DNA from: Lucinisca nassula
Lineage: Eukaryota > Mollusca > Bivalvia > Lucinida > Lucinidae
Length of the DNA stretch: 64,000 nucleotides
Reading direction: 5' to 3'
Assembly (NCBI GenBank): GCA_963580285.1
Contig: OY757016.1
Coordinates: 39,943,124 to 40,007,123 of the forward strand
A program made the position numbers and the translations under genes. Of the stretch, positions 10,803 to 22,550 are shown one piece after another. Within the stretch, counting starts at the first letter, position 1; each line of letters begins with the position of its first letter. The notes below the pieces were generated by a model. The model was not told the origin of the DNA and did no database searches. It saw only the letters and a program-made list of their open reading frames with translations.

Positions 10803-11388
10803 GGGCCAGTTGTTCAAAACTAATGAAGTCATTAGCTAACATACAGTCGAACTTCAATGGCTCGAACACCTTTGGGACTCGAAAATCTGTTCGAGACAGG
10901 GGTAGTTCGAGCCACTGAGGTTACTGTCAGGAGGCATAACGAGATACTTTTAGACATCTTTTCGGTGTTCTATAATGAATATGTATGCTGTGTGTACTCA
11001 TTAGAATCGCCTCATCGAGGTGATTCTAATGAGTACATACAGCATACATTTGCAAGATAAAAGACTAAAATCTCCTTAATTATCTCCCACTATTTCTTAT
11101 GTAGAGGATTTCGCTATGGGCTCAAGAATGGGTTCGACTCATCCATGGTAAACGAGCCATCGTTGTTCGAGCCATCGAAGTTCTACTGTATCATTAAAAC
11201 TTTGATAATTTAAAATAGCAATATTTTTGCTGTCAGATAAAAATGTGAGTAGCTTTTGCATATGCAAATGCTACTCACATTTTTAAGCTAAAATACCACT
11301 ATAGTAGACATTGTACTTACTAGAATAATTCACATTTTGAGTGCTTACGAGTTCGTTAAGCTAATGATGCTTTGAACAACTGGGCCCT
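10803..11388. mobile_element. MITE family G (GGGCCCAGTTGTTCAAA), interrupted
   Basis: The outer halves are 10803-10841 and 11191-11388, with ends GGGGCCAGTTGTTCAAA and its complement TTTGAACAACTGGGCCC. A different MITE is inserted between a duplicated TA. Intact relatives at 54952-55172 and 59908-60150 show the uninterrupted join. Confidence 0.85.
10844..11188. mobile_element. MITE family E (CAGTCGAAC ends), TA target
   Basis: The 345 bp element is flanked by TA on both sides and has terminal inverted repeats of about 25 bp (CAGTCGAACTTCAATGGC against CAGTAGAACTTCGATGGC). CAGT ends with TA duplication suggest mobilisation by a Tc1/mariner or pogo-type transposase. It holds one internal TCATTAGAATCGCCTC hairpin. 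Confidence 0.87.
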
Positions 11389-11639
11389 GGACTATTGACT
11401 TAGATACTGCTATCAAAAACATGCAGTGAAACACATTTTACTCGATGTTCCAACATGACTAATGCTTTCCCTAACAGAGCATACAGAAAAGAGCATCACA
11501 TTGTTTGAAAATTTCCAACAAAACACATTGCTAACAAAGTGTCTGGTGATGTTGGATAAACGATTTGCAGTGAAACTTCATTCTAATGCACATGCAAATG
11601 TAACGGGACATTTGATTGGATAACGTCAAACATTTACAA

Positions 11640-11725
11640 GACTTTCGGATGAGTCTTTAAACCGAGGTCCCGTCTCCGTATGACCTTAGCTGGAACGTAA
11701 AACTAAAACTCACTCACTCACTCAA
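11640..11725 (+). mobile_element. SINE S2, 3' fragment
   Basis: It matches the S2 tail (GATGAGTCTTTAAACCGAGG and a CACTCACTCACT end). It lacks the tRNA-like head. Confidence 0.7.
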
Positions 11726-11839
11726 ACATTTACAACAGTATATGCTGCGATACACTGTGGAAAACCCCATGTCATGATGTAACATCCCTTTTCATTTGGT
11801 TTTATGCAGTTCACAGCACTTGCCAATTTGAGCAATATA

Positions 11840-12164
11840 CCGTATTCGCCCTAATTAGCGCACCGTGCGCTTAGTTGTTTAAAAATCGTGTCAAAATATC
11901 ACAGTGAAAAATCTATCTAATTAGCGCACACTCGATGCGAAAATAATAGTGTCCGAGATGATGCATTCTGATATTTAATGGGTCGGAAAAGGATAATAAA
12001 GCATTGTCTTCACTGTTGAAGAAAAAACGGTAAGTTTTTTATTGATTTACTGGGAGAGCTTCCAATGGGGAGTTACTCTAAAGTGTGCGCTAATGCATTT
12101 CCTTTTCAAAAATAGCTTTGGTGTGCGCTTATAGGAGCATGTGCGGTAATTAGGGCGAATACGG
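11840..12164. mobile_element. MITE with CCGTATTCGCCCTAATTA ends
   Basis: The 325 bp element has perfect 18 bp terminal inverted repeats (CCGTATTCGCCCTAATTA) inside TA target duplications at 11838-11839 and 12165-12166. Inner sequence repeats GTGCGCTAAT and TTAGCGCAC motifs. No coding capacity was seen. Confidence 0.88.
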
Positions 12165-12204
12165 TAGTACCATTTTTAACAAAACAACTGAATGGGGATA
12201 CCTG

Positions 12205-12350
12205 TATTGAAAATTGTCATTTAGGGAGGTAAATCTGTTTTTTTATGGTCACAAATTCTGTTTAAAGGCCACGTTGCCATAGAACAAAATTTCCAACCAT
12301 AAAACTGCAGATGTACCTCCCAAAATGACAATTTTGAAACTGCAATAACT
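12205..12350. mobile_element. Palindromic MITE (GGGAGGTAAATCTG)
   Basis: AAAATTGTCATTTAGGGAGG on the left pairs with CCTCCCAAAATGACAATTTT on the right. A related copy is at 22725-22840. Confidence 0.75.
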
Positions 12351-12689
12351 CGAACAGGAAAATAGATAAATCTTTAAGGGAGGCAATTCTTTAAAAAAAT
12401 CCTTGACTCCCTTATCAAAAGAAATCTACTTTGTAGCAAATGCTTTTCATTAAGAAGAATAGATACACCATCAGGGGAGGCAACTCCTGCAAAAGTATTT
12501 TTGCCTCCCACGCCATTGGGGTCAACTCTTAAAGGAAAGAATTTGCTCCTGAGGAGCGAATTCATTCCTTTTAGAGCAGACCACTTTTTCCATGGGACAG
12601 AGTTTATAGACCAGAGATTCAACTTCGGTGAAGTTGATGTCGCACCTGCTCCCCACCTGCCCCACACAAAAAAAATAAAAGTTTATTTA

Positions 12690-13752
12690 AGGCAGAAGAA
12701 ATGAATATAGGGCTTTGAGAAGAATCCTTAGCCTATATATGTGAGGAAAAAACTGACTAAGTTCACAATGTGGAAAAAGTGATAAAAATTGATCCCAAGA
12801 TAAAGTCAAAACCACATGCACATCCTCATACCATAGCACAAACACACACAAAGTTTTAAAATTATCAATATAAAACTGTAAGAGGAGTTGCGATGACAAG
12901 AGGTACCTATTGTATATCAACTGAAGCTTAAAATTGGCTAAGTTCATAATGTGCAAAAAGTGAAAAAAAAAATATTCTGAGAATTATGTCGACTTCACAT
13001 GCACAACCGCATACCATGGCGAAAGCACCCAATAAGTTTCAAAATGATCGGTATAAAACTGCAAGAGGAGTTACGATGACAAGAGGTACCTATCATATAT
13101 CAATTGAAGGTTAAAAATGACTAAGTTCACAATGTGGAAAAAGTGACAAAAATTTATCTGAAGATAAAGTCCAAACCACATGCGCACCCTCATACCATGG
13201 CAAAATTACACACAAAATTTCAAAATAATCGGTATGAAACTGTAGGAGGAGTTGCGATCACAAGAGGTACCTATCATATATCAAATGAAGCTTAAAAATG
13301 GCTAAGTTCATAATGTGCAAAAAGTGAAAAAAAATAGTCTGAAAATTATGTCGAAACCACATGCACATCCTCATACCATGGCGAAAGCACATGCAAAGTT
13401 TCAAAATGATCGGTATAAAACTGCAAGAGGAGTTGCGATGACAAGAGGTACCTATCATATATCAATTGAAGGTTAAAAATGACTAAGTTCACAATGTGGA
13501 AAAAGTGACAAAAACTGATCCAACAATAACGTCCAAACCACATGCGCATCCTCATACCATGGCAAAAACACACGCAAAGTTTGAAAATAATCAGTATGAA
13601 ACTGTAGGAGGAGTTGCGATGACAAGACACCCAGTGTAAAATGTTGAAGGAAAGACGGAAGGACAACTGGACGGACGGACAAACGCACGGACAGACGGAC
13701 TGAAACTTGCACGCCTATGTGTTCCTGCTAAAGCAGGTGCGACAAAAAGCAA
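12690..13752 (-). mobile_element. Pearl-like tandem array element P1, about 181 bp units
   Basis: At least five units share CACATGCACATCCTCATACC, with spacing of 179-184 bp. The array ends in a GGACGGACGGAC-type microsatellite and a TTCCTGCTAAAGCAGGTGCG hairpin. This head-array-microsatellite-hairpin order is that of bivalve pearl elements. Overlapping open frames here are array artefacts. Confidence 0.8.
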
Positions 13753-13957
13753 ACAGGAAGTTCCAAAAGTTGTCGCTCTTTGAAAAGTGGCAGGAAATTC
13801 TGCCAGGTGTATACATTTCCCTTAAATGCTGAACCATTTTCAGGAAATCATACAGGAAGTTGTAGAAGTTGTCTCCCTCGTAACAAATGTCAGCAAATGT
13901 ACCAGGTTTGTCTATTCGCCTTAAGCAGTAGATGCTGATGAAATGGAAACCAAATAC

Positions 13958-14195
13958 TCTTAACCCATAAAATGCCAATAACTACAATTGGCGTCTGCTT
14001 TATCGTATGATGGTTACTTTAAAAGTAATTGTTGCAAATAGTGAAGACCCAGATCAGACTGCTCCTCTAGGAGCTGTCAGATCTAGGTCCACACTGTTTG
14101 CCTGTATGCAAAATATTTTTCTAAATAGCTTGCAAGAAAATTCAGCAGACGACAAAAACAGAGAACGGTTTCAGATAGTTTTTCTATGCATGTTC
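13958..14195 (+). mobile_element. MITE family F2, right end replaced
   Basis: TTAACCCATAAAATGCCAA starts the element, and the AGATCAGACTGCTCC hairpin core is present. The right end is lost where the 461 bp repeat begins. Confidence 0.7.
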
Positions 14196-14656
14196 AGGTG
14201 GCACTACAGTAAAAAAAATCCCCTTACTCACAATGTAAATTGGGGCATATTCCATGTTCTACCACATTTCAGCAAGTCTAATGCTTCCAATATGAGGCAT
14301 ATAATTTGACAGGCTGACCATTTACCTTCCAGAAGAAGCTAAAAAATATGTATGCTGTGCGGCATATTTTGGCCTTTTTGGCAGCCAGCGTCAACAAACC
14401 CATACCGCAGCGAATAAATCCAGGCATTTCCAGTGGCCAGTCAGCACAATTTTATGGTTCAATTTAAATCAACTGCATTTTACAATAGCAAATACCTACT
14501 AATATTTCTTCTAATAAACAATAATACTTCTCAGAAAAATAATGGCTTAGCACCAGATCCAATCAGAAGCAGCAGAATATTCAATTCTGTACTGAAAGCT
14601 CTCCCCAAAGCAAGTGCAGCTTTCATAAAGACCAATTATTTACTGTAGTGCAACCT
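14196..14656 (+). mobile_element. 461 bp element, copy 1
   Basis: It is apparently identical to 15584-16044 at an offset of exactly 1388 bases. The ends form an inverted repeat: GGTGGCACTACAGTAAA against the complement of TTTACTGTAGTGCAACC. The 71-codon open frame inside is duplicated with it and has no recognisable motif. Confidence 0.82.
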
Positions 14657-15583
14657 ATACCAAACCCTAATTTCTCTATGATCCACCAAAAGAATTGCCA
14701 AACACAAGTTTAGACCATATCTAATAATATAGTCATGCATAATTAATGTTCAGTGACAAAGAATCTTTAAACTTTGTGAAAAAGTTATCGCTTCCAGATT
14801 CTACGATGAAAGCCGGACAAACCATGTTTTGTGAAAAAGCGCAAAGTTTACTTCTTTCCAGAATGGAACCCAGAAACCGGCTTGCATCAGTGCTTCTTCT
14901 CAGATGTCTTTGGAATACTTTAATCCTAAAATGCACTAAATCATGTCCTATTAGCAGCCATGCTAGAAATTTTGGCTGTTCTCACACCTATACCCCCTAA
15001 TTTCAGTAAAAATTGGCATTTTGAGGATATTTTGGGGACAAAACTTTGATGAAAATGATTATAAATGCCTTAATGCCATGAGAAATGTCTGAATATATCT
15101 ATTCAAATCTTGTAACATGAACCCAACCAGTAAGAAATTACAACGGCTGAGAAAACTCATTGCAATATTGCAGCGGGCTGTTCGGAGAGACAATTTTGAA
15201 ATTTTGCATTGGCTTGAGACCCTTGTCTAATGCCAAGTAACCTCAGTGTTATATTCAATATTGAGTATTTTCTTTTTCTTGTGTTCCTGTTTAGACATTT
15301 ACTGCAGGTCTGCTTTCCAAACAGACCAATGACAACTGATTTACATGGCTTTTAAGTACCCCCCCCCCCCTCCAATTACATGGAACAGAAGCAAAAACTT
15401 ATAAAATACACCCAGTTAGTCCTAAATTAGCACTAAACTTACAATTTGTACAGTTTCTGTGACAAAATACATGCCAGGAAGATCCACCTTAAGATACAGA
15501 ATTGGAGGGAACCTATTATGTGTGAAAATATTATGTAATGAATGAAAACATTAGAGGGGAGCTGATTTTTCTACTTTCGGTTT
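14657..15583. other. Unassigned sequence between the two 461 bp copies
   Basis: No gene or clear repeat was identified. An 11-base C run lies near 15361. The segment ends where the second 461 bp copy starts. Confidence 0.4.
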
Positions 15584-16044
15584 AGGTGGCACTACAGTAA
15601 AAAAAATCCCCTTACTCACAATGTAAATTGGGGCATATTCCATGTTCTACCACATTTCAGCAAGTCTAATGCTTCCAATATGAGGCATATAATTTGACAG
15701 GCTGACCATTTACCTTCCAGAAGAAGCTAAAAAATATGTATGCTGTGCGGCATATTTTGGCCTTTTTGGCAGCCAGCGTCAACAAACCCATACCGCAGCG
15801 AATAAATCCAGGCATTTCCAGTGGCCAGTCAGCACAATTTTATGGTTCAATTTAAATCAACTGCATTTTACAATAGCAAATACCTACTAATATTTCTTCT
15901 AATAAACAATAATACTTCTCAGAAAAATAATGGCTTAGCACCAGATCCAATCAGAAGCAGCAGAATATTCAATTCTGTACTGAAAGCTCTCCCCAAAGCA
16001 AGTGCAGCTTTCATAAAGACCAATTATTTACTGTAGTGCAACCT
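15584..16044 (+). mobile_element. 461 bp element, copy 2
   Basis: It is a full-length second copy with the same inverted ends as copy 1. Flanking bases differ from those of copy 1, and no clear target duplication could be read. Confidence 0.82.
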
Positions 16045-18590
16045 TCAGGGTTAGTGCATTCATGATTGTAACAAAGCATCGCATGCGATACAAATCCCCT
16101 CGCACAAGACAACTTCGTGCGTGGAAAACACATAAATGGCAAAAGTCCAACTTGCTTGAGATATTATCATATGCAACATTTGTGTAAAGTTTGTTTAAAA
16201 ATCCACAAATAAATGTAGGTTCTAGAGTGATGACAATATTTCTCTAAAAATAGCCATAGTGACCTTGAATTGAGGCCATAACTGCGAAAGTAGATCTTGC
16301 TCAAGATATTATCATAAGCATCTTTTGTGTGAAGTTATATTAAAATCTGTTAATAAATGTTGGCGGTAGAGCGATGACAAAGTTTTTCTAATAATAGCCA
16401 CAGTGACCTTGACCTTGAGGTCATGACCTTAAAAGTCAAAGCAACTCTAGATATTATCATAAGAAACATTTGTGTGAAGTTCTATTAAAATCCATCAATA
16501 ATTGTAGGCGCTAGAGCGATGACAAAGTTTTTCTTAAAATAGCCACAGTGACCTCGACCTTGAAAGTCGAAATAGCTCAAGATATTGTCACAAGGAACAT
16601 TTGTGTGAAGCTATATTGAAATTGGTGAAAAAATGTAAGCGCTAGAGCAATGACAATGTTTTTCTAAAAATAGCCACAGTGACCTTGACCTTAAAAGTCA
16701 AACTCGGTCGAGCTATTGTCATAAGGAACATTTGTGTGAAGTTATACAGAAATCGGTGAAGAAATGTAAGCGCTAGAGCCATGACAAAGTTTTTCTAAAA
16801 ATAGCCACAGTGACCTTGACCTTGAAAGTGGAACTCGCTAGAGATATTCTCATAAGGAACATTTGTGTGAAGTAATATTGAAATTGGTGAAAAAATATAA
16901 GCACTAGAGCAATTACAAAGTTTTTCTAAAAATAGCCACAGTGACCTTGACCTTGAAAGTCGAACTCGTTTGAGGTATTGTCATAAGGAACATTTGTGCG
17001 AAGTTATATTGAAATCGGTGAAGAAATGTAGGCACTGGAGCGATGACAAAGTTTTTCTAAAAATAGCCATTGTGACCTTGACCTTGAAAGTCGAAATGGC
17101 TCGAGATATTGTCATAAGGAACATTTGTGTGAAGTTATATTGAAATCGGTGAAGAAATGTTAGCGCTAGAGCAATGACAATGTTTTTCTAAAAATAGCCA
17201 CAGTGACCTTGACCTTGAAAGCGGAACTCGCTAGAGATATGGTCATAAGGAAAATTTGTGTGATGTTATATTGAAATCGGTGAAGAAATGTAGGCGCTAG
17301 AGCGATGACAAAGTTTTTCTAAAAATAGCTACAGTGATCTTGACCTTAAGGTTATGACCCTGACAGTAGAACTCGCTCGAGATATTGTCATAAGGAACAT
17401 TTTGTGTGAAGTTATATTGAAAATGGTGAAGAAATGTAGGCGCTAGAGCGATGACAAAGTTTTTCTAAATATAGCCACAGTGACCTTGACCTTGAGGAGA
17501 TGACCTGGAAAGTCAAACTGGCTGGAGATATTTTTATAAGGAACATTTGTGTGAAGTAATATTGAAATTGGTGAAGAAATGTAGGCGCTAGAGCGATGAC
17601 AAAGTTTTTCTAAAAATAGCCACAGTGACCTTGACCTTGAGGCCATGACCTTGAAAGTCGAACTCGCTTGAGATATTGTCATAAGAAACATTTGTGTGAA
17701 GTTATATTGAAATCAGTGACGAAATGTAGGCGCTAGAGCGATGACAAAGTTTTTCTAAAAATAGCCACATTGACCTTGACCTTGAGGCCATGACCTTGAA
17801 AGTCGAACTCGCTCGAGATATTTTTATAAGGAACATTTGTGTGAAGTTATATTGAAATTGGTGAAGAAATGGAGGCGCTAGAGCGATGACAAAGTTTTTC
17901 TAAAAATAGCCACAGTGACCTTGACCTTGAGGTCATGACCTTGAAAGTCCAACTCGCTCGAGATTTTTTTATAAGGAACATTTGTGTGAAGTTATATTGA
18001 AGTTGGTGAAGAAATGTAGGTGCTAGAGTGATGACAAAGTTTTTCTAAAAATAGCCACAGTGACCTTGACCTTGAGGTCATGACCTTGAGGTCATGACCT
18101 TGAAAGTCGAACATGCTCGAGATTTTTTATAAGGAACATTTGTGTGAAGTTATATTGAAATTGGTGAAGAAATGTAGGCGCTAGAGCGATGACAAAGTTT
18201 TTCTAAAAATAGCCACAGTGACCTTGACCTTGAGGTCATTACCTTGAAAGTCCAACTTCCTCAAGATATTGTCATAAGAAACATTTGCGTGAAGTTATTT
18301 TAAAATCGGTCAAGAAATGTAGGCGCTAGAGCGATGACAAAGTACGTACGTACGTACAAAGTTTTTCTAAAAATAGCCACAGTGACCTTGACCTTGAGGT
18401 GATGACCTTGAAAGTCGAACTCGCTCGAGATATTGTCATAAGAAACATTTGTGTGAAGTTATTATAATATCGGTCAAGAAATGTAGGGGCTAGAGCGATG
18501 ACAAAGTACTTACGTACGTACGTACGTACGTACGGGACAAATGCTATATCCCCCCTCACAACTATGTTGTGCGAGGGGATAATTAGCTAT
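16045..18590 (+). mobile_element. Tandem array element P2, about 16 units, TGACCTTGA-rich
   Basis: Units of roughly 130-150 bp share GGAACATTTGTGTGAAG, GCGATGACAAAGTTTTTC and AATAGCCACAGTGACC. Each unit has one to several TGACCTTGA motifs. A short head (CCCCTCGCACAAGAC) and a tail hairpin (CCCCTCACAAC..GTTGTGCGAGGGG) frame the array. ACGT microsatellites lie at about 18343-18357 and 18510-18534. The layout parallels pearl-like elements. Confidence 0.82.
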
Positions 18591-18596
18591 GTAATA

Positions 18597-19935
18597 CGAG
18601 GACTGTTCAAATATGAATGCAACTAAGCACATAAAAATGATTCTGTGATAGATTTCTATGAAAAATTTATTTTGTCCCCTCAAAGTATTCCCCTTTAACA
18701 GATATACAAACTTTCAGTCTTCTGATCCAATCATTGAATGCATTTTGGTAGTCTTTTCGAGGTATACTATGAAGGCACTGGAATATTGCAGAACCGAGGT
18801 GTTTGCGCTGTAAAAATTTTCGAACAGAAAGGTACTTTTTCAGCCGCGGGAACAAAGAAAAGTCACACAGGGCAAGGTCAGGGGAATACGGGGGGTGAGG
18901 GAGTTCAACAACCTTTTCCTGCTTCAGATAGTCTTGCACAATGAACGCCTTGTGCGATGACGCATTGTCATGTAGCAATCTCACATTGGCCAAACCAGTT
19001 GCGGGTCTTCGTTCTTTGAAATATTTCTTCAATTTTCGAAGAACTTTATTCTTGTAAAACTTCACATTTGCAGATTTACCTTTAGGCACAGCAACCTGAA
19101 TAGCAGGGCCCTGATTTGAAAAGAATATGGCATACATTACCTTCTTGACGCTCATGGTCCGCTTTGCAATGCATGGCCTTTTGCAATACTTTGTTGCCCA
19201 TATTTTGTTCTGAATCTTTCGTTTTGGCTCAAAAAAGTGAACCCATGTCTCGTCACCTGTGACGACATTAGCGTAAGACCGTGCATTGTAATTTGGAAAC
19301 TTTTAAGCAACTTCTTGGCGCACTAAACGCGTGTCTTTTTCTGCTCATCTGTCAACAGATGGGGAATCCATCTAGCACAGATCTTTCTCATTTTCAAATC
19401 CCGTTTCAGAATTGTATGAGCTGCTCCTAATGAGATGCCAACCATACTAGCTGTTTGCCTAGTGGTGTATCGTGCATCGGTAGCAACTATTTCTTTCACT
19501 CTAGCAACCATCTTGGCAGATGTTGCTCTTTTCGGCCGACGATCATGTGGTGCATCTTCTGTTGAGCCTAGCCCACAGCTGAATTTCTAACACCAACGAA
19601 AAACTGTCGGAAAAGACATTTCATTATGCCCATAAACCGAACATATTTCATCAAAAATGTCTTTGCACCGTATACCAAGAATACAACGATTCTTAATATA
19701 GGACCGTATTTCAACGGTGTACTCTGACCTTCTTCCAACCATGTTTTGTATTAGTATACAAGAGAAGACAGTGTTTATCGGACGATATACATGGCTAAAG
19801 TGCACGGATTTTAACAGGTTTGGTATCAATGTATAGGTAAAATGTTTTTCTATGCTGTTATATTTATTTCCAGGTGGTTTTCGCATTAGTGCATGAGAAA
19901 ACGTTCTACTTGCATTCATATTTGAGCAGTCCTCG
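18597..19935 (-). mobile_element. Mariner-like DNA transposon, complete ends
   Basis: The 1339 bp element has 26 bp terminal inverted repeats that differ at one base (CGAGGACTGTTCAAATATG against CGAGGACTGCTCAAATATG). It is flanked by TA at 18595-18596 and 19936-19937, the mariner target duplication. It carries one broken transposase gene on the minus strand and sits at the edge of array P2 in the intron before the C-type exon. Confidence 0.95.
18667..19742 (-). pseudogene. Mariner transposase, disabled
   Basis: About 359 codons can be followed from ATG at 19742. The amino part has helix-turn-helix character (RQTASMVGISLGAAHTIL). Catalytic motifs are GDETW (about 19243-19257), HDNA (about 18961-18975) and YSPDLALCDF; 34 residues separate the last two aspartates, the mariner DD34D pattern. 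It is broken by in-frame TAG codons at 19587-19589 and 19323-19325 and by a frameshift near 19300. The carboxyl end runs to a stop at 18667. With near-identical ends but a dead gene it could still be moved in trans. Confidence 0.93.
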
Positions 19936-19939
19936 TATA

Positions 19940-20640
19940 CAGCTGATTTGCAATTGTGCCATTACCTATGTAATGTTTTGATCATTTGCAAATGTGCCAT
20001 TATCTATTGGTACCTTATATACAGGTAATTTGCAAGTGTGTCCTTATCTTTGTAATGTATAGATGATTTGCAAATGTGCCATTATCTAGGTAATGTAAGG
20101 ATTTGCAAGTGAGCCATTACCTATGTAATATCTAGATCATTTTCAAGTGCAAGATATTGATAATTTGCAAGTATTCCATTACCTATGTAATGTATAGATC
20201 ATTTGGAAATGTGCAATACATATGTAAAGTATAGGTCGTTTGCAAGTGTGCATTACCTATGTAATGTATAGATGATTTGCAAGTGTGCCACTTCCTATGT
20301 AATGTATCAATAATTTGCAAGTGTGCCACTTCCTATGTAATGTATCAATAATTTGCAAGTGTGCCACTTCCTATGTAATGTATCAATAATTTGCAAGCAT
20401 GACACTTCCTATGTAATGTATCAATAATTTGCAAGTGTGCCACTGCCTATTTATTTTATCTGATTTGCATGTTTGCCTCTACCTTTGTAATGTATCAATG
20501 ATTTGCATGTGTGCCATTACCTATGTAATATATAGAAGATTTGCAAGTTTGCCACTTTCTATGTTATGTATTAATGATTAGTAAGTGTACCAGTACCTAT
20601 GTAATGCATGAATGATTTGCAAATTTGACAAAACTAAATG
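19940..20640. repeat. Tandem array, 38 bp unit
   Basis: About 18 units vary around ATTTGCAAGTGTGCCA with CCTATGTAATGTAT. The central units near 20270-20440 are almost identical at a 38 bp period, and the outer ones are diverged. It starts right after the mariner element. Confidence 0.88.
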
Positions 20641-20790
20641 CTAGGAATTCATTTTGAATGTCTTGCTGATTTTTTCTCTAATTTCTCTGATTACTCAACA
20701 GACAAAGGCTGAGAAAGGTGAAGTAACTGATACACACTGATATATACATGAAGTCAATTCTGGCTGGTACCCTGTTTAAAATGTACTAAC

Positions 20791-20935
20791 CTGTTGCCTC
20801 TGGGTCCCAGCTGAGATCTTTCGAAGCCTGGAGGGCATGTGATCCTAGGACACTTGTGACTCCCTCTGGTGTTGAAACACATGACATCAGGATCCTGGCC
20901 GCAACGGTCAAGGCCCTCAGAACATTCGTTAATAT
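20791..20935 (-). CDS. FBLN1: Fibulin-1-like exon E9: last EGF module, split before its sixth cysteine
   Basis: The 145 nt exon has acceptor tcaaag and donor AG|gttagt. It enters in phase 1 and leaves in phase 2, unlike all earlier EGF exons. It begins DINEC and carries only five cysteines; the linker ERSQLGPRGN follows the fifth. The leftover AG joins a C at the start of either terminal exon, making Ser, and each of those exons then supplies the missing sixth cysteine. CFNTRGSH has His where the calcium-binding consensus has an aromatic residue. The same split design occurs at the fibulin-1 C/D branch point, so E9 is the exon from which alternative splicing must choose. Confidence 0.9.
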
Positions 20936-20974
20936 CTTTGAAAATAAAAGAAAGTAAACCATACTATATTGCTG

Positions 20975-21050
20975 CAAATAGTGAAGTCCCAAATCAGACT
21001 GCTCCTAAAGGAGCAGTCTGATCTGGGTCTGCACTGTTGGCCATTTTGCC
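20975..21050. repeat. Palindromic core hairpin
   Basis: This is a stand-alone core: CCCAAATCAGACTGCTCC, then its complement, ending CTGCACTGTTGG. It lies about 40 bases before the E9 acceptor. It lacks readable MITE ends. Confidence 0.7.
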
Positions 21051-21219
21051 AGCAACTTCTAGCATATGACTATATTGTAGATCAACTTACACCCAGTGAC
21101 ATATGGTAACAGCAATCTGTTGATGTGTGAAGTTTCATTAGAGTAGGGAAAGTACTTTTTACATAATGACCGCGGTTAAGTTTTTGGGTTAAGACGTGAC
21201 AAACACATGGACAAAAGCA

Positions 21220-21820
21220 ATATAGTTATGGCCAGGGTGGAGCCCTAACAATATATGCTGCTCCAAATCATGGTCTTAAAAAATATAAATTTTCAGCTTG
21301 ACCGAATGTTAATTGCAGCAGGAGTTAGCCAGAATCAAATGTTTACAGAAATATTCAAAGGGGCGTAAGTCTGAGAATATTTGGTGGACAAGTAACCTCA
21401 AACTTTAAGCACATCTCCACATCATAGTCTTACTATCTATCAAGTTTCAGCTTGATCAGATGAAAACTGTAGGAGTTATCTGGAAATGAAAATGTTTACC
21501 GAAATTTTCAAAGGGGCATAACTCTGTCAATATTTGATGGACGATTAATCTTGAAACTTTACGCACATCTCCGCATCATAGTCTTACTATCTTACAAGTT
21601 TCAGCTTGATCCGATGAAAACTGTAGGAGGAGTTATCCATAAACAAAAATGTTTGCCGAAATTTTCAAAGGGATATAACTCTATTAATATTTGGTGGACT
21701 GTTAACCTTGGAACTTTACGCATATCTCCACATCATAATCTTACTATCTACAAAGTGACAGCTTGATCGGATGAAAACTGTAGGAGTTATCCGGAAACGA
21801 AAAAGTTTACGGATGGAATT
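21220..21820 (-). repeat. Degenerate tandem array P3, about 155 bp units
   Basis: Three to four units share CATCATAGTCTTACTATCT and GATGAAAACTGTAGGAG. There is no microsatellite or tail hairpin, so it is probably a truncated array element. Confidence 0.72.
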
Positions 21821-22313
21821 ATCATACTGGTATATAGTTTCAAAGTGTGAAAATATCGTTTTTATTTGTTGAATCAGATATGCATTGATTTCACTGCTAT
21901 GTATAAAATAAAACAAGTTGCTTGCTTTAATGAATAATCAAAATTTGCTTGCTTAATACAGGCAAGTCTGAATGCGTTCCCCGAACACAGGCTTGTTAAA
22001 AAAACAAGTGCCTTGGGTTAAAGGGATAATCAAATTACTTGCCTAAGATACGTGGTGAGTTTTAATACAGTCATCTGATACACACTTGCTTAAGATAGGT
22101 GGCTTGCTTCAAAATTTGCTTCCTTTAGACAGGTGCTTTCTCAACACAGGTGAGTTTTAATGCATCCACCTTTTTCGGGAATGAGAAACAGGGCTAGAAA
22201 ATTGTTCCAAATTTCACTCGTCCTGTATGTGCAAGGGTATGTCGAGTTTTCTTAATTATATTTCGACTCTGAAAAACAGGATTGCTTAAACTCATTGCAT
22301 GTGTGAAACCCTG

Positions 22314-22492
22314 AAGGGGTACCTTGGCAAACAGTGCAGGCCCAGATCAGACATTCTGCGGCGTCTGATCAGGTCCTGCACTATTTGCTAACACAATTTT
22401 CCATCAAAAATAGAATAAAAACCAAACAAATAGGCCTGACACCCCTTACATGACAAATGGACTTGTCCAACATATAGCAATGGAAGAGTCTA
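22314..22492 (+). mobile_element. MITE family F4, second copy
   Basis: It matches 2471-2650 (GGGGTACCTTGGCAAACAG, CCATCAAAAATAGAATAAA), but the central hairpin loop has shrunk to CAGACATTCTGCGGCGTCTG. It ends about 58 bases downstream of the E8 donor. Confidence 0.75.
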
Positions 22493-22550
22493 CAAGAATA
22501 CAATGAGTTTAACATAGAGGTGGCCACTATGACAGGGTTATAGCAATTAC

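Noticed and set aside
13258..13712. Overlapping minus-strand frames of 66-106 codons
   Set aside because: All lie in the P1 tandem units and its microsatellite, in several frames at once.
14433..14648. A 71-codon gene present in two identical copies
   Set aside because: It lies wholly within the 461 bp mobile element and has no motif or codon signal.
19940..20640. CRISPR array
   Set aside because: The 38 bp units are contiguous, without unique spacers, and the context is an animal intron.
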